A DNA stretch of 64,000 nt from contig NZ_CP100425.1 in the NCBI RefSeq assembly GCF_023151555.2, forward strand, positions 1,178,001-1,242,000, read 5' to 3'. A program made the position numbers and the translations under genes. A model generated the notes under the pieces. It saw only the letters and a program-made list of their open reading frames with translations, made no database searches and was not told the origin of the DNA. This stretch comes from Photobacterium sp. CCB-ST2H9 (GTDB taxonomy: Bacteria > Pseudomonadota > Gammaproteobacteria > Enterobacterales > Vibrionaceae). Of this stretch, positions 1 to 8,480 are shown in pieces (position 1 is the stretch's first letter; each line of letters begins with the position of its first letter).

Positions 1-579
1 CCGTTGGAACCAGAACCGGGCTTTTTCAGCGGAAAACACCACGCTGACCCCCATGAACCAGATCGCATTGACGGAACACATCCAGGCGCCATAGAACATC
101 TGTACGGCGATGGGGGTATCGATGCTGACCACATTGGTCATGACCGCCAGGAAAAACAGGGTGGCTTTCGGGTTGGTGGCATTGGTGAGAAAACCAATGC
201 TGAAAGCCCGTTTCAGCGACTGTGTCTCCGCCGGGGTATCCGGATTGTTCGCTGCATCTGTTGCCGGTCCGTTGTCTTTGGCCGGTTTGCTGCGGCAGAG
301 CTGAACACCCAGATAAACCAGATAAATTGCCCCGAGCACTTTGGCTGCGATAAGCAGCCACTCGGAGGTGTGCATGAGTGCGCTCACGCCCAGCAGGGTA
401 TACAGGACATGAATGCCCAGCCCGCAGCCGATGCCCAGTGCGGTCATCACACCATGGCTGCGGCCAAATTTCAGGCTCTGTCTGACCGTCACCACAAAAT
501 CAGGTCCCGGTGCCACGACGGCCATAAAATGGATCAGGGCCAGAGAAAGAAATTCCGGCCAGTATTCATTGATCATCAT
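1..579 (-). CDS. LysE/RhtB-family amino acid exporter (3' end outside window)
   Basis: Reads on the minus strand from an ATG at 579, preceded by a TAAGGA ribosome site, and runs off the left edge after 193 codons. The N-terminus has the LysE/RhtB hallmark: a first hydrophobic helix followed by APGPDF and a glycine-rich second helix (ALGIGCGLGIHVLYTLLGVSAL), then a charged loop rich in K, D, N and P, then the NPKATLFF motif that starts the fourth helix. Family members are ~205-210 residues, so only the last few residues are missing. It lies 16 bp downstream of the AlaX-like gene and is probably co-transcribed with it. The family exports amino acids such as lysine, threonine or homoserine across the inner membrane; the substrate here cannot be read from the sequence. 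Confidence 0.88.
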   Translation of the reverse strand, partial: MMINEYWPEFLSLALIHFMAVVAPGPDFVVTVRQSLKFGRSHGVMTALGIGCGLGIHVLYTLLGVSALMHTSEWLLIAAKVLGAIYLVYLGVQLCRSKPAKDNGPATDAANNPDTPAETQSLKRAFSIGFLTNATNPKATLFFLAVMTNVVSIDTPIAVQMFYGAWMCSVNAIWFMGVSVVFSAEKARFWFQR

Positions 580-595
580 TCACATCCTTATTGAA

Positions 596-1264
596 TCAGG
601 CCGCCACTGGAATGTGGTAGCGCACCTGGAGGTTCCCTTGCTGGAACTGGGTGGAAATCCGGATATCAGCAGGCAATTCACTGGTATTGCTGATATGTGT
701 GCCCAGGCAGGGCAAAGTGGTCAGTTCGCCGAATCCGACCCGGCGTGTTCCTGTCTGATCCGTACTGATCTGAACCGGAAGTCCGGCAGCGATCAATCGG
801 CCCAGGTGCTGCGCAATGGTCTGTTCATCCAGCTCCACGACATGTGCCTGTGGCGCGAACTCAACATGACAGGTCTCGGGCCAGTGATTCGCTCGGACCG
901 GTTGCCAGCCATTTTGCAGACCAATGTTACCGATCAGATGTCCCAGGCTGTGCAGGCAACTGTGTAATTGCCGGGCTTCCTTATCCAGAGCCATGGTTGT
1001 CATGCCGGTAGGCAGGGCATGATCAAGGATATGCTGAATCTCGTTGCCCACTTTGCGGGTGTGCAGAACCTGTGCCCGTTCACCACAATGCGTGATGATC
1101 CGGCCGGTATCTCCGGGCTGCCCTTCATCTTGCGGATGAAAGACGGTTTTGTCCAACACGGCGATCCATTGCCCATCTTCCTGAAAACAGGCAAGAAGCT
1201 CGGCCTCACAGTAGAGCTGATTGGTGCTGAGATATAACGCTTGTGTTGCCATCGAAGATGCCAT
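596..1264 (-). CDS. AlaX-type alanyl-tRNA editing-domain protein
   Basis: A 222-residue protein resembling the stand-alone editing domain of alanyl-tRNA synthetase, which deacylates mischarged Ser- or Gly-tRNA(Ala) in the cytoplasm. Visible motifs are HPQDEGQPGDTG (about residues 43-54), the metal-binding HxxxH as HSLGH (105-109) and CxxxH as CLGTH (186-190). The second motif is followed by SNTSEL, as in the CGGTHVxxTxEI pattern of AlaRS. The start at 1264 has a GGAAAG ribosome site; a longer reading from 1330 adds 22 residues without family features and runs into the LysR promoter. It forms a probable two-gene operon with the LysE-type exporter. Some proteins of this type are annotated as amino-acid-metabolism enzymes rather than tRNA editors, so the exact substrate is uncertain. 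Confidence 0.85.
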   Translation of the reverse strand: MASSMATQALYLSTNQLYCEAELLACFQEDGQWIAVLDKTVFHPQDEGQPGDTGRIITHCGERAQVLHTRKVGNEIQHILDHALPTGMTTMALDKEARQLHSCLHSLGHLIGNIGLQNGWQPVRANHWPETCHVEFAPQAHVVELDEQTIAQHLGRLIAAGLPVQISTDQTGTRRVGFGELTTLPCLGTHISNTSELPADIRISTQFQQGNLQVRYHIPVAA

Positions 1265-1359
1265 GAACGCTTTCCGTGAATTGCTGGAATTGTTGTGATA
1301 GGCAGCATTGTAATCATCCGGACTGTGCATGATAATCCATCATCAATTCAAATAACTTT

Positions 1360-1372
1360 TGCGTATAACGCA
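1360..1372. promoter_or_regulatory. Palindrome in LysR leader, candidate operator
   Basis: A perfect dyad, TGCGT-ATA-ACGCA, ends 15 bp before the ATG of the LysR gene and lies between it and the divergent AlaX-exporter pair. LysR proteins often bind short dyads (T-N11-A type) in such divergent regions. The role is inferred from position only. Confidence 0.4.
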
Positions 1373-1387
1373 CGAATCAGAGGCAGC

Positions 1388-2302
1388 ATGAGCAGCAACA
1401 AACACATTGGTCTGATGCAGGATATGGCAATTTTTGTCTCTGTGGTGAAAACCGGCAGCTTTTCAGAATCGGCAAGATTGCTGGGCGTCTCACCTTCTGC
1501 CGTCAGCCGGACCATCAAACAGCTGGAGCAGCAGCTTGGCGTTTGCCTGTTACAGCGTACGACCCGGAAACTGCGGCTGAGTGAAACGGGCAGAACGGTG
1601 TATGAACGCTGTCTTCAACTGGACGAGGCAGCCAGAGAAGTGGTGTCGCTCTGTGAAAGTCAGGACAGCTCTGCCCGGGGTGTCGTGAAGGTTGCAGCTC
1701 CGAAAGCAGTGGCGCATTCTCTGATTCATCCCTACGTTGCTGAATTTCTGCGGCTGTATCCGGATATTGATGTGCACCTGGTGCTGGACGATCAGGCGCT
1801 GGATCTGATTGAACAGGAAATTGATATTTTGTTCCGGATCACCCGTCAGCCGCCGCAGGGGCTGATCGGACGCAGTATGATGCCGATTGTGCACGTGCTC
1901 TGCGCATCTCCGGAGTATCTGGAGCGCAGGGGGATGCCCGTTCATCCGAAAGAATTAACCGGCCACAGCTGTATTTCTTTGGGAGAGAATGAAACGGATT
2001 CGAAATGGCGGTTCCGAAAAGGAGACAGCAAAATCACGGTGCCGGTCACCGGACGGTACAGGGCTAATCATTCGCGGGTGCGGCTGGAAGCGGCAGAGCA
2101 GGGGATCGGGATTGCCAGCTTGCCGGTCTTTGTTGCTGAAGGAGCTATTGCGGAAGGCAAGATTATTCAGGTCTTACCCGAGTGGGAATTTGAAACAGCC
2201 TACACTGGTGATTTATGGATGTTATATCCGGCGACGCGCCATATTCCGGCCAAAGTGAGTTTGTTTGCGGACTACATTGTGGGCAAGTTAGGGAAGTCGT
2301 GA
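1388..2302 (+). CDS. LysR-family transcriptional regulator
   Basis: A 304-residue LysR-type regulator. The N-terminal winged helix-turn-helix is clear (about residues 10-70: DMAIFVSVVKTGSFSESARLLGVSPSAVSRTIKQLEQQLG), followed by a periplasmic-binding-like effector domain. The start at 1388 was chosen because AGAGG lies upstream and because the 31 extra residues of the longest reading overlap the neighbour's leader. Transcribed divergently from the AlaX-exporter operon, which is the most likely target. It belongs to the CrgA/YafC-like group in which the recognition helix ends SAVSRTIKQLE. The inducer is unknown. Confidence 0.9.
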   Translation: MSSNKHIGLMQDMAIFVSVVKTGSFSESARLLGVSPSAVSRTIKQLEQQLGVCLLQRTTRKLRLSETGRTVYERCLQLDEAAREVVSLCESQDSSARGVVKVAAPKAVAHSLIHPYVAEFLRLYPDIDVHLVLDDQALDLIEQEIDILFRITRQPPQGLIGRSMMPIVHVLCASPEYLERRGMPVHPKELTGHSCISLGENETDSKWRFRKGDSKITVPVTGRYRANHSRVRLEAAEQGIGIASLPVFVAEGAIAEGKIIQVLPEWEFETAYTGDLWMLYPATRHIPAKVSLFADYIVGKLGKS

Positions 2303-2343
2303 ATTTCGTCTGATCTGAAGGCTGGGCGCTACGGCGAACTGGT

Positions 2344-2371
2344 AAACAGCCATCCTGTAGGATGGCTGTTT
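2344..2371. terminator. Bidirectional rho-independent terminator
   Basis: A perfect 12-bp inverted repeat (AAACAGCCATCC / GGATGGCTGTTT) with a TGTA loop lies between the convergent LysR and deaminase genes. A and T residues at both ends of the stem suit use in both directions. Confidence 0.85.
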
Positions 2372-2376
2372 GTGGA

Positions 2377-3651
2377 TCAGAAGCGGGTATCCACGAATCG
2401 GCCGACGGTGTCCGTGTCGTCGGTAATACAGAGATAGCGCCATTTATCGAACGTCAGGCACGGATGAGAGGTTGAAAACACCAGTATGTCTCCCACCCGC
2501 AGATCGGTCCCGGCCGGGACGTTCACAAAGGTATGCTGATCCATGATGGCGGTCGCTTCCAGACCACTGACCGTGATTGGCTGACCGTCCCGGAATCCGC
2601 GTTCAACGATTGGCAGCCCGGCATCGAACGCAACGTCCCGTTTCCCCATCCCGATCACCGCTTTACAGGGCTCCGGCACGGAGAGAACGTAGGCCCAGAG
2701 TTCCAGGGCTGATTCCAGATCCCCGCCCAGTTCGCAGGCGTATCCCTGATTGGCTTTCGCACGAGCGATGACCTGATGCTGGGCATCCTGGTAAATCCCG
2801 GTGTCATGGATCAGATAACAGCCGGGCCGGATGACGGCATTCAGATGGGGATGACCCGCAAACTCTTCAGCCACAATGTCATACCAGGCAGAGCCTGCGC
2901 CGGTTACGATGGGGTGGTCAACCGTGATCAGCTTTTTCTCGGTCAGCTGTTCTGCCAGCAACACGGCATCGCGCAGGAATAAACGGATGTGATCTTCTGC
3001 ATCAGCGCCGTGAATGACACCCTCATACACTTCAATGCCATGCAGAGATAAGCCTTCCGCCGCCTGAATAAACCCGGCCAGAGTTTCTGCTTCTTCGTGG
3101 TTTCTGCAGCCGCAGCGGCCTCCCGGTACGCCATATTCGATCAGGACGTTCAGGGTCAGCCCTTCAGCTGAGAAGTATCGGCTGAGCTGAGCGGCATTGT
3201 CACAGGAGTCGACGCAGCAATAGAACCGGACGTCATGCTGACGGATCAGCCGGGCGATCAGGGCCATATTGGCTTTTCCGACCAGCTGGTTGGCCATCAG
3301 AATGTTTTGGGCCCCGGCAACGGCTGCGGTTTCAGCCTGTGCGGGGGTTGCAACGGTGATCCCCCAGGCACCGGCCTGCAGTTGCTCGGTAAAGAGCGAC
3401 GGCGTCATGGTGGTTTTGCCGTGGGGTGACAGTTTGACCTGATGGTGGTTGGCGAACTGTTGCATCCAGTTCAGGTTATTGTGAATCGCCGATTCGCGAA
3501 GGACCGCTGCCGGCAGGCAGATTTCTTCGTCAATCAGGCTGTACCGACCCTCACTTTTCTCATGGACCCAGACACCCTTGGTCCCAATCGGAAAGTTTTT
3601 GTGATCGAATTCTTGGTATTTACTAACATGCTTTTTGTTTGCTTGAGGCAT
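2377..3651 (-). CDS. PLP-dependent D-amino acid/D-glucosaminate deaminase (D-threonine aldolase/D-serine dehydratase fold)
   Basis: A 424-residue fold-type III PLP enzyme: an alanine-racemase-like N-terminal barrel followed by the C-terminal D-serine-dehydratase-like domain. The Schiff-base lysine is K79 in SPHGKT. The C-terminal SHPC (H396, C398) matches the His/Cys zinc ligands of eukaryotic-type D-serine dehydratase. The family deaminates D-serine-like substrates. Neighbours are an N-acyl-D-amino-acid deacylase, RidA, a 2-keto-3-deoxygluconate kinase and KDPG aldolase, so the likely substrate is D-glucosaminate, giving 2-keto-3-deoxygluconate and ammonia. The start has GGAG 8 bp upstream. 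The gene is divergent from the RpiR regulator. The family and fold are well supported; the substrate is inferred from context. Confidence 0.85.
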   Translation of the reverse strand: MPQANKKHVSKYQEFDHKNFPIGTKGVWVHEKSEGRYSLIDEEICLPAAVLRESAIHNNLNWMQQFANHHQVKLSPHGKTTMTPSLFTEQLQAGAWGITVATPAQAETAAVAGAQNILMANQLVGKANMALIARLIRQHDVRFYCCVDSCDNAAQLSRYFSAEGLTLNVLIEYGVPGGRCGCRNHEEAETLAGFIQAAEGLSLHGIEVYEGVIHGADAEDHIRLFLRDAVLLAEQLTEKKLITVDHPIVTGAGSAWYDIVAEEFAGHPHLNAVIRPGCYLIHDTGIYQDAQHQVIARAKANQGYACELGGDLESALELWAYVLSVPEPCKAVIGMGKRDVAFDAGLPIVERGFRDGQPITVSGLEATAIMDQHTFVNVPAGTDLRVGDILVFSTSHPCLTFDKWRYLCITDDTDTVGRFVDTRF

Positions 3652-3705
3652 TGGTTATTCTCCTAACATAGCCATTATCCCTTTATACATAAGGCTTGTG
3701 GCGAG

Positions 3706-3744
3706 ATGATAGTATTCTTGATGTTAGAAACTATCAAACATCTT
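3706..3744. promoter_or_regulatory. Interleaved inverted repeats, candidate operator for RpiR regulator
   Basis: Two interleaved dyads lie between the divergent deaminase and RpiR genes: GATAGT (3708-3713) with ACTATC (3730-3735), and GATGTT (3720-3725) with AACATC (3737-3742). RpiR/SIS regulators bind such palindromic sites in divergent promoter regions. The assignment is positional. Confidence 0.4.
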
Positions 3745-3820
3745 GTGGTGAATTGTGCGATTTCTCACTGTTTGATTCCCACCGTCTCACTAAGATTCAA
3801 CCCAGAGAGGAAAGGTCACC

Positions 3821-4684
3821 GTGACCATTGAAGTGGACATCGTTTCCCGAATTACTGAGTGCTTCCCACAGTTAAGAGAAGCAGAAAAAAAAGTGGCCCG
3901 CCTGGTGGTGGACGATCTGAGCAGTGCGGCGACGGCCAGCATCACGGAACTGGCAGAAGAAGCCGGGGTAAGTGAAGCCACCATCACCCGCTTTGCGAAG
4001 GCGGTCGGCTGTAAAAATGTGCGTGACCTGAAAATGAAGCTGGCGCAGTCACTGGCGGTCGGACAGCGGTTCATTCATGAAAGCCCGGATGAAACGGGCA
4101 TTCAGGGGGTGTATGAGTCGATTAAGAACGTCATCAACCTCAACCGGAAAATCGTGAATGAAGCGGATGTCGCCCGGGCGGTAGAAATGCTGCTCAACGC
4201 GCGGCAGGTTCTGTCGGTCGGCATGGGCGGTGGCTCAACCATCATGTCGCAGGAATTGCAGTTCAGGCTGTTTCGGATTGGATTTGCCGTCAGTGCCTAT
4301 AACGACGGCTTGCTGGCCCGGATGGTGGCCTCGACCGCAGACAGTAAAGACGTGATGGTAGCGCTGTCAGTGACGGGCTACACCGCAGAAGTGGTCGAAC
4401 CGGCATCCATTGCCAAACAGTACGGGCTTAAGGTGATTGCGATTACCGCGCCGGACTCGCCGCTGGCAAAAGTCAGTGATGTGGTGCTGCCGCTGGTGAC
4501 CGATGAAACAGATTTTATTTATAAACCCTCAGCCTCACGCTACGCCATGATGGCGCTGATTGATGTGCTGTCGACAGAACTGGCCCTGCGCCAGAAACGC
4601 CGTTCCCGTGATCGCCTGCGTCGGCTGAAACTGGCGCTGGACAGCCACCGCGGTGGTGAAGATCGACAGCCGCTGGGGGATTAG
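3821..4684 (+). CDS. RpiR/HexR-family regulator (HTH + SIS domain)
   Basis: A 287-residue regulator starting at a GTG with a strong AGAGGAAAGG site. Residues 1-80 form the HTH_6 domain (ITELAEEAGVSEATITRFAKAVGCKNVRDLKMKLAQSL). A sugar-isomerase (SIS) phosphosugar-sensing domain follows, with GMGGGST and SVTGYTAEVVEPA as its phosphosugar-binding loops. RpiR proteins usually sense a phosphorylated intermediate such as KDPG. Its position at the head of the deacylase-RidA-symporter-kinase-aldolase series, and divergent from the deaminase, points to local control of the cluster, probably through the dyads at 3706-3744. Confidence 0.9.
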   Translation: MTIEVDIVSRITECFPQLREAEKKVARLVVDDLSSAATASITELAEEAGVSEATITRFAKAVGCKNVRDLKMKLAQSLAVGQRFIHESPDETGIQGVYESIKNVINLNRKIVNEADVARAVEMLLNARQVLSVGMGGGSTIMSQELQFRLFRIGFAVSAYNDGLLARMVASTADSKDVMVALSVTGYTAEVVEPASIAKQYGLKVIAITAPDSPLAKVSDVVLPLVTDETDFIYKPSASRYAMMALIDVLSTELALRQKRRSRDRLRRLKLALDSHRGGEDRQPLGD

Positions 4685-4740
4685 CCCGCCAATTCTGAAA
4701 GAAGGTGGCGGATGCGAGAAACGAACGAAAAGGAAAACGT

Positions 4741-6177
4741 ATGCAGTTTGAGACCGTATTCCGCCAGGTCAGCATCATTGATGGCACCGGCGCGGATGCC
4801 TACCGCGCCGATGTTGCCATTCAGAATGGCCGCATCGTTCAGATTGGTGACCTTGCCGGTTGTGCCGCGCATCAGGTGATTGACGGCCGTCATCAGGTAC
4901 TGGCGCCGGGCTTCATTGATGTGCACACCCACGACGACACCCATGTGATCCGTTTTCCTGAGTGTCTGCCAAAAATCAGCCAGGGCGTTACCACGGTGAT
5001 TGTCGGTAACTGCGGTATCAGCGCGTCTCCGGCAGTGCTGGCTGCTGATCCGCCCGATCCCATGAACCTGCTGGGCAAGCGGGAAGATTTCCGGTACCCG
5101 GCTTTTGCAGACTACGCCGAAGCAGTACGTCAGGCGCAGCCCGCAGTCAATGTGGCGGCGCTGGTGGGTCATACCACCTTGCGCAATCAGGTGATGGATG
5201 ATCTCTGTCGCGCCGCGACGCCGCAGGAAATTGTTGCCATGAAGGCCCTGCTGAAACAGGCCATGCAGCAAGGTGCGCTTGGCCTGAGCTCCGGGCTGGC
5301 TTATGCCTCCGCCAAACAGGCACCGGCTGAGGAAGTGATGGCGCTGGCGGAAGCACTGGCGGCTTTCAACGGTATCTATACCACCCATATGCGCACTGAA
5401 TTCGAACAGATTCTGGATGCAATGGACGAAGCATTCCAAACTGGCAAGCACGCCAGAGTCCCGGTGGTGATTTCACATCTCAAATGTGCAGGCGCAGGCA
5501 ACTGGGGCCGGACGGTGGAAGTGCTGGACCGGATGGAATCTGCCGCGCAGTGTCAGGATGTGGCCTGCGACTGTTACCCGTATTCTGCCAGTTCCTCGAC
5601 GCTGGATCTTAATCAGGTCACAGAAGATATCAATATCTTCATTACCTGGTCAGAAGCGTTCCCGGAACTGGCAGGCAAGATGCTGAAAGAGATTGCGGCG
5701 GAGATGGACCTGCCGCTGATGGACGCCGCCAGAGCGCTGCAACCGGCCGGGGCGGTGTATCACTGCATGGATGAAGCCGATGTCGAGCGGGTACTGAAAT
5801 ACCGTCTCACCATGGTGGGCTCTGATGGCCTGCCGAATGACCCGCATCCGCACCCGCGTCTGTGGGGGGCATTTCCCCGGGTGCTGGGCTACTACACCCG
5901 CGAACGCAAGTTGTTCTCACTGGAGCAGGCCGTTCACAAGATGACCGGGATGTCGGCCCGACGTTTCGGGCTGAAAGACCGGGGGATCATCGCCGAAGGC
6001 GCTTTTGCGGATTTGGTGCTTTTTGACCCGGCCACGATTGAGGACGCTGCCAGTTTCGAGCACCCGATTACTGCCGCAAAGGGTATTGCGCTGGTCATGG
6101 TGAATGGCCGGATCAGCTATCAGCAGGGCAGTGTCAGCCCGGAACGTCATGGCCGCTTTCTGGCCCGGCATCAATGA
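4741..6177 (+). CDS. N-acyl-D-amino-acid deacylase family; probable N-acetyl-D-glucosaminate deacetylase
   Basis: A 478-residue amidohydrolase of the D-aminoacylase family. The catalytic and metal residues known from D-aminoacylase are all visible: H62/H64 in VHTHDD, C91 in VGNCGIS, H216 in TTHMRTE, H246 in ISHLK and the aspartate of GSDGLP. The start at 4741 has AAAGGA upstream; a longer reading from 4705 is unlikely. The enzyme removes an acyl group from N-acyl-D-amino acids in the cytoplasm. Because the following genes process a 2-keto-3-deoxy sugar acid, the natural substrate may be N-acetyl-D-glucosaminate, which is formally an N-acetyl-D-amino acid. The family is certain; the substrate is inferred. 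Confidence 0.87.
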   Translation: MQFETVFRQVSIIDGTGADAYRADVAIQNGRIVQIGDLAGCAAHQVIDGRHQVLAPGFIDVHTHDDTHVIRFPECLPKISQGVTTVIVGNCGISASPAVLAADPPDPMNLLGKREDFRYPAFADYAEAVRQAQPAVNVAALVGHTTLRNQVMDDLCRAATPQEIVAMKALLKQAMQQGALGLSSGLAYASAKQAPAEEVMALAEALAAFNGIYTTHMRTEFEQILDAMDEAFQTGKHARVPVVISHLKCAGAGNWGRTVEVLDRMESAAQCQDVACDCYPYSASSSTLDLNQVTEDINIFITWSEAFPELAGKMLKEIAAEMDLPLMDAARALQPAGAVYHCMDEADVERVLKYRLTMVGSDGLPNDPHPHPRLWGAFPRVLGYYTRERKLFSLEQAVHKMTGMSARRFGLKDRGIIAEGAFADLVLFDPATIEDAASFEHPITAAKGIALVMVNGRISYQQGSVSPERHGRFLARHQ

Positions 6178-6241
6178 TGAAGCACACACAGAATTATTCA
6201 AAGTCACAAGGCTAATCAGCCCTCAATTGGAGAAAACAATC

Positions 6242-6634
6242 ATGACGATTATTCGTTACGGCGTGGAAGGCGGGACAGGCACCGGCGGGCAGCATCTGCC
6301 ATTTGCACGTGCGACGCAGGCTGGTGGATTCCTGTATGTTTCAGGCCAGACACCGATGACAGACGGCGAGGTGGTTGAAGGCGGTATCGTCGATCAGTCA
6401 CGCCTGGCGATTCAGAACTGTCTCAACATCATGGAAGAAGCCGGATACGGCCTGGCCGATGTGGTCCATGTGAAAGTGGTGCTGACCGATGCCCGTTATT
6501 TCCAGTCGTTCAACAAGGTCTTTCAGGAGTTTTTTGGTGAACATCCGCCAGCCCGGATCTGCATGGTGTGTGATCTGGTGGTGGACGTCAAAGTGGAAGT
6601 GGATGTGACCTGTTACCGAGAGGATCGCCGTTAA
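6242..6634 (+). CDS. RidA-family enamine/imine deaminase
   Basis: A 130-residue RidA (YjgF/YER057c) protein. It carries the GGFLYVSGQTP strand, the substrate-binding arginine in PPARICM and the family C-terminus VEVDVTCYRE. The ATG at 6242 has GGAGAA upstream; the longer open frame from 6104 overlaps the preceding gene and is not needed. RidA hydrolyses the reactive enamine/imine intermediates released by PLP-dependent dehydratases. Its place directly behind the deacylase, in the same cluster as a PLP deaminase, suggests it speeds the last hydrolysis step of that reaction. Confidence 0.93.
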   Translation: MTIIRYGVEGGTGTGGQHLPFARATQAGGFLYVSGQTPMTDGEVVEGGIVDQSRLAIQNCLNIMEEAGYGLADVVHVKVVLTDARYFQSFNKVFQEFFGEHPPARICMVCDLVVDVKVEVDVTCYREDRR

Positions 6635-6754
6635 TCCGGCCCACAACTCGGACTTGGATTCGGTCAGTCATACGCTGAACGGACCAGCTGTCTCTTGAGC
6701 CTGCAGGATCTGTTGCAAGAATTTTTCTGTGCTGAAATCTCAGGCAGAAGCAAA

Positions 6755-6822
6755 GAAAAAGGGCTGGCAAAGTACCAGCCCGTAAAAAGCAAATGACTGA
6801 AATTCAAAGTCAATTTCAGTCA
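6755..6822. promoter_or_regulatory. Two consecutive hairpins in ridA-symporter gap
   Basis: In the 257-bp gap between ridA and the symporter there are two strong inverted repeats: GGGCTGG (6761-6767) with CCAGCCC (6775-6781), and the perfect 11-bp pair TGACTGAAATT (6794-6804) / AATTTCAGTCA (6812-6822). Neither is followed by a T-run on the plus strand. The first is preceded by an A-rich run, so it has terminator form only on the minus strand. They may be processing or mRNA-stability elements, or a partial attenuator. Confidence 0.5.
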
Positions 6823-6891
6823 TACACGGGATAACCGAATGTGTTTATCCCCAAGCAAATAAAAGCAATGGCGGATTATAAGAGGTAAGGA

Positions 6892-8382
6892 ATGAACAGT
6901 ACACTCTTTCTCACCGGATTCGGTGCATATGTGGTGTTTATGATCTGGCTGGGCTGGTTTGTGTCCCGCTCTCAGAAATCAGGGGAAGATTTTCTGCTGG
7001 GCGGACGTGGCCTGCCATTGTTCCTCGTACTGGGGACGACCGTGGCAACCATGGTGGGTACCGGCTCCAGTATGGGCGCAGTCGGTTTCGGATACCTGAA
7101 CGGCTGGGCCGGTGCGTTATACGGAATCGGGGGTGCCCTGGGGATCTTACTGCTGGCCTGGTGGTTTGCCCCGGTCCGTAAGCTGAACTTCATGACCATG
7201 AGTGAAGAACTGGCCTACTATGTTGGCGCCAACAAGGTGGTGAAAAACGTTGTGGGTGTGCTGATCTTCGTGGCCTGTATCGGCTGGCTGGGCGCCCATA
7301 TTCTCGGCGGCGGCCTGTATTTGGCGTGGATCGCGGATATCGATCTGAATACTGCCAAGATCGTCATTGCTGCGGCCTTCACCATTTATGTCGTCATCGG
7401 CGGTTATACCGCGGTGGTCTGGACCGATACGATTCAGGCGATTGTTCTGTTCTTCGGCTTTATTCTGATGGCGGTACTTTCCGTTCAGCAGATCGGCGGG
7501 CTGGAAAACCTCTATCAAGCCATGGATCCGGCAGCGGTGAGCCTGCTCGGCATTGAAAAGCTGGGCGCACTGCCTGCGCTGTCGCTGGCGATGGTGGTCG
7601 GTGTCGGAATTCTGGCTACGCCGTCTTTCCGCCAGCGTATTTACTCGGGTAAGGATGTGTCCACGATTCGCCGCTCTTTCGTCATGTCCGGTGTACTTTA
7701 CCTGTTTTTCTCAATTATTCCGGCAGTCATCGGGATGTCTGCCCACGCCATTAACCCGGAACTGAACAACGCGAACTATGCGTTTCCTTATGTCGCCGCA
7801 ACCGTGCTGCCGGTCGCCGTGGGGATGATTGTGCTGATTGCGGGTCTGTCTGCCACCATGTCGAGCGCCAGTTCCGATGCAATTGCCGGGGTGTCGATCA
7901 TGCTGCGTGACATTTTTATCCTTTTTACGGGCAAAGTGCCCTCAAAAGACAAAATGGTGTTTTACTCCCGTCTGTCGCTGGTGATTGTCATTGGCATGGC
8001 CCTGCTGTTCGCGCTGACTTCGAATGACATTATCAGCTATATCACCAAGATGATTTCCACCGTGATGTCAGGCATGTTCGTCTGCGGCATGCTGGGGCGG
8101 TTCTGGTCCCGGTATAACTGGCAGGGAGCACTGGCAACGCTGGCCGGGGCTTCAGCGGCATCTTTCTCGGTGATTCTGAATGCGGACTGGAATGCCTACT
8201 GGGGAAATCCCTGCATCCCGTCGGTGCTGACTGCGCTGGTGGCCGGTGCAACTGTCAGCCTGCTGACGCCTGCCAATCAGGTGAGCCCGGCACAGGCCAA
8301 AGCCATCCTGGATGCCGAGCGTGAAGCGATGGAAAACACTGTTCAGAAGGACATCAGTACAGAGGCTGCCTGCGCGAAATAA
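6892..8382 (+). CDS. Sodium:solute symporter (SSS family)
   Basis: A 496-residue inner-membrane protein with about 13 hydrophobic helices. SSS features are visible: YVVFMIWLGWFVSRSQKSGEDFLLGGRGL at the N-terminus, GTGSSMGAVGFGY in the second helix and the AGLSATMSSASSDAI segment in the helix that normally holds a sodium site. The start has AGGTAAGG upstream. The family couples sodium entry to uptake of sugars, amino acids or organic acids. By context it probably imports the substrate of this cluster, possibly N-acetyl-D-glucosaminate or a related acid. Confidence 0.9.
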   Translation: MNSTLFLTGFGAYVVFMIWLGWFVSRSQKSGEDFLLGGRGLPLFLVLGTTVATMVGTGSSMGAVGFGYLNGWAGALYGIGGALGILLLAWWFAPVRKLNFMTMSEELAYYVGANKVVKNVVGVLIFVACIGWLGAHILGGGLYLAWIADIDLNTAKIVIAAAFTIYVVIGGYTAVVWTDTIQAIVLFFGFILMAVLSVQQIGGLENLYQAMDPAAVSLLGIEKLGALPALSLAMVVGVGILATPSFRQRIYSGKDVSTIRRSFVMSGVLYLFFSIIPAVIGMSAHAINPELNNANYAFPYVAATVLPVAVGMIVLIAGLSATMSSASSDAIAGVSIMLRDIFILFTGKVPSKDKMVFYSRLSLVIVIGMALLFALTSNDIISYITKMISTVMSGMFVCGMLGRFWSRYNWQGALATLAGASAASFSVILNADWNAYWGNPCIPSVLTALVAGATVSLLTPANQVSPAQAKAILDAEREAMENTVQKDISTEAACAK

Positions 8383-8402
8383 ATCGCTAAAACTTGTGAA
8401 AA

Positions 8403-8433
8403 TGCAGGTCTTTGTGATGAACCAAGGCCTGCA
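8403..8433. promoter_or_regulatory. Intercistronic hairpin between symporter and kinase
   Basis: An imperfect stem pairs TGCAGG (8403-8408) with CCTGCA (8428-8433), with further pairing inside. No T-run follows, so it is more likely an mRNA-stability or processing element than a terminator. Confidence 0.4.
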
Positions 8434-8480
8434 TCATGAATTAGGCTTGTAGAAACAGTCCAAGAAAGAAAGGGACCGCT

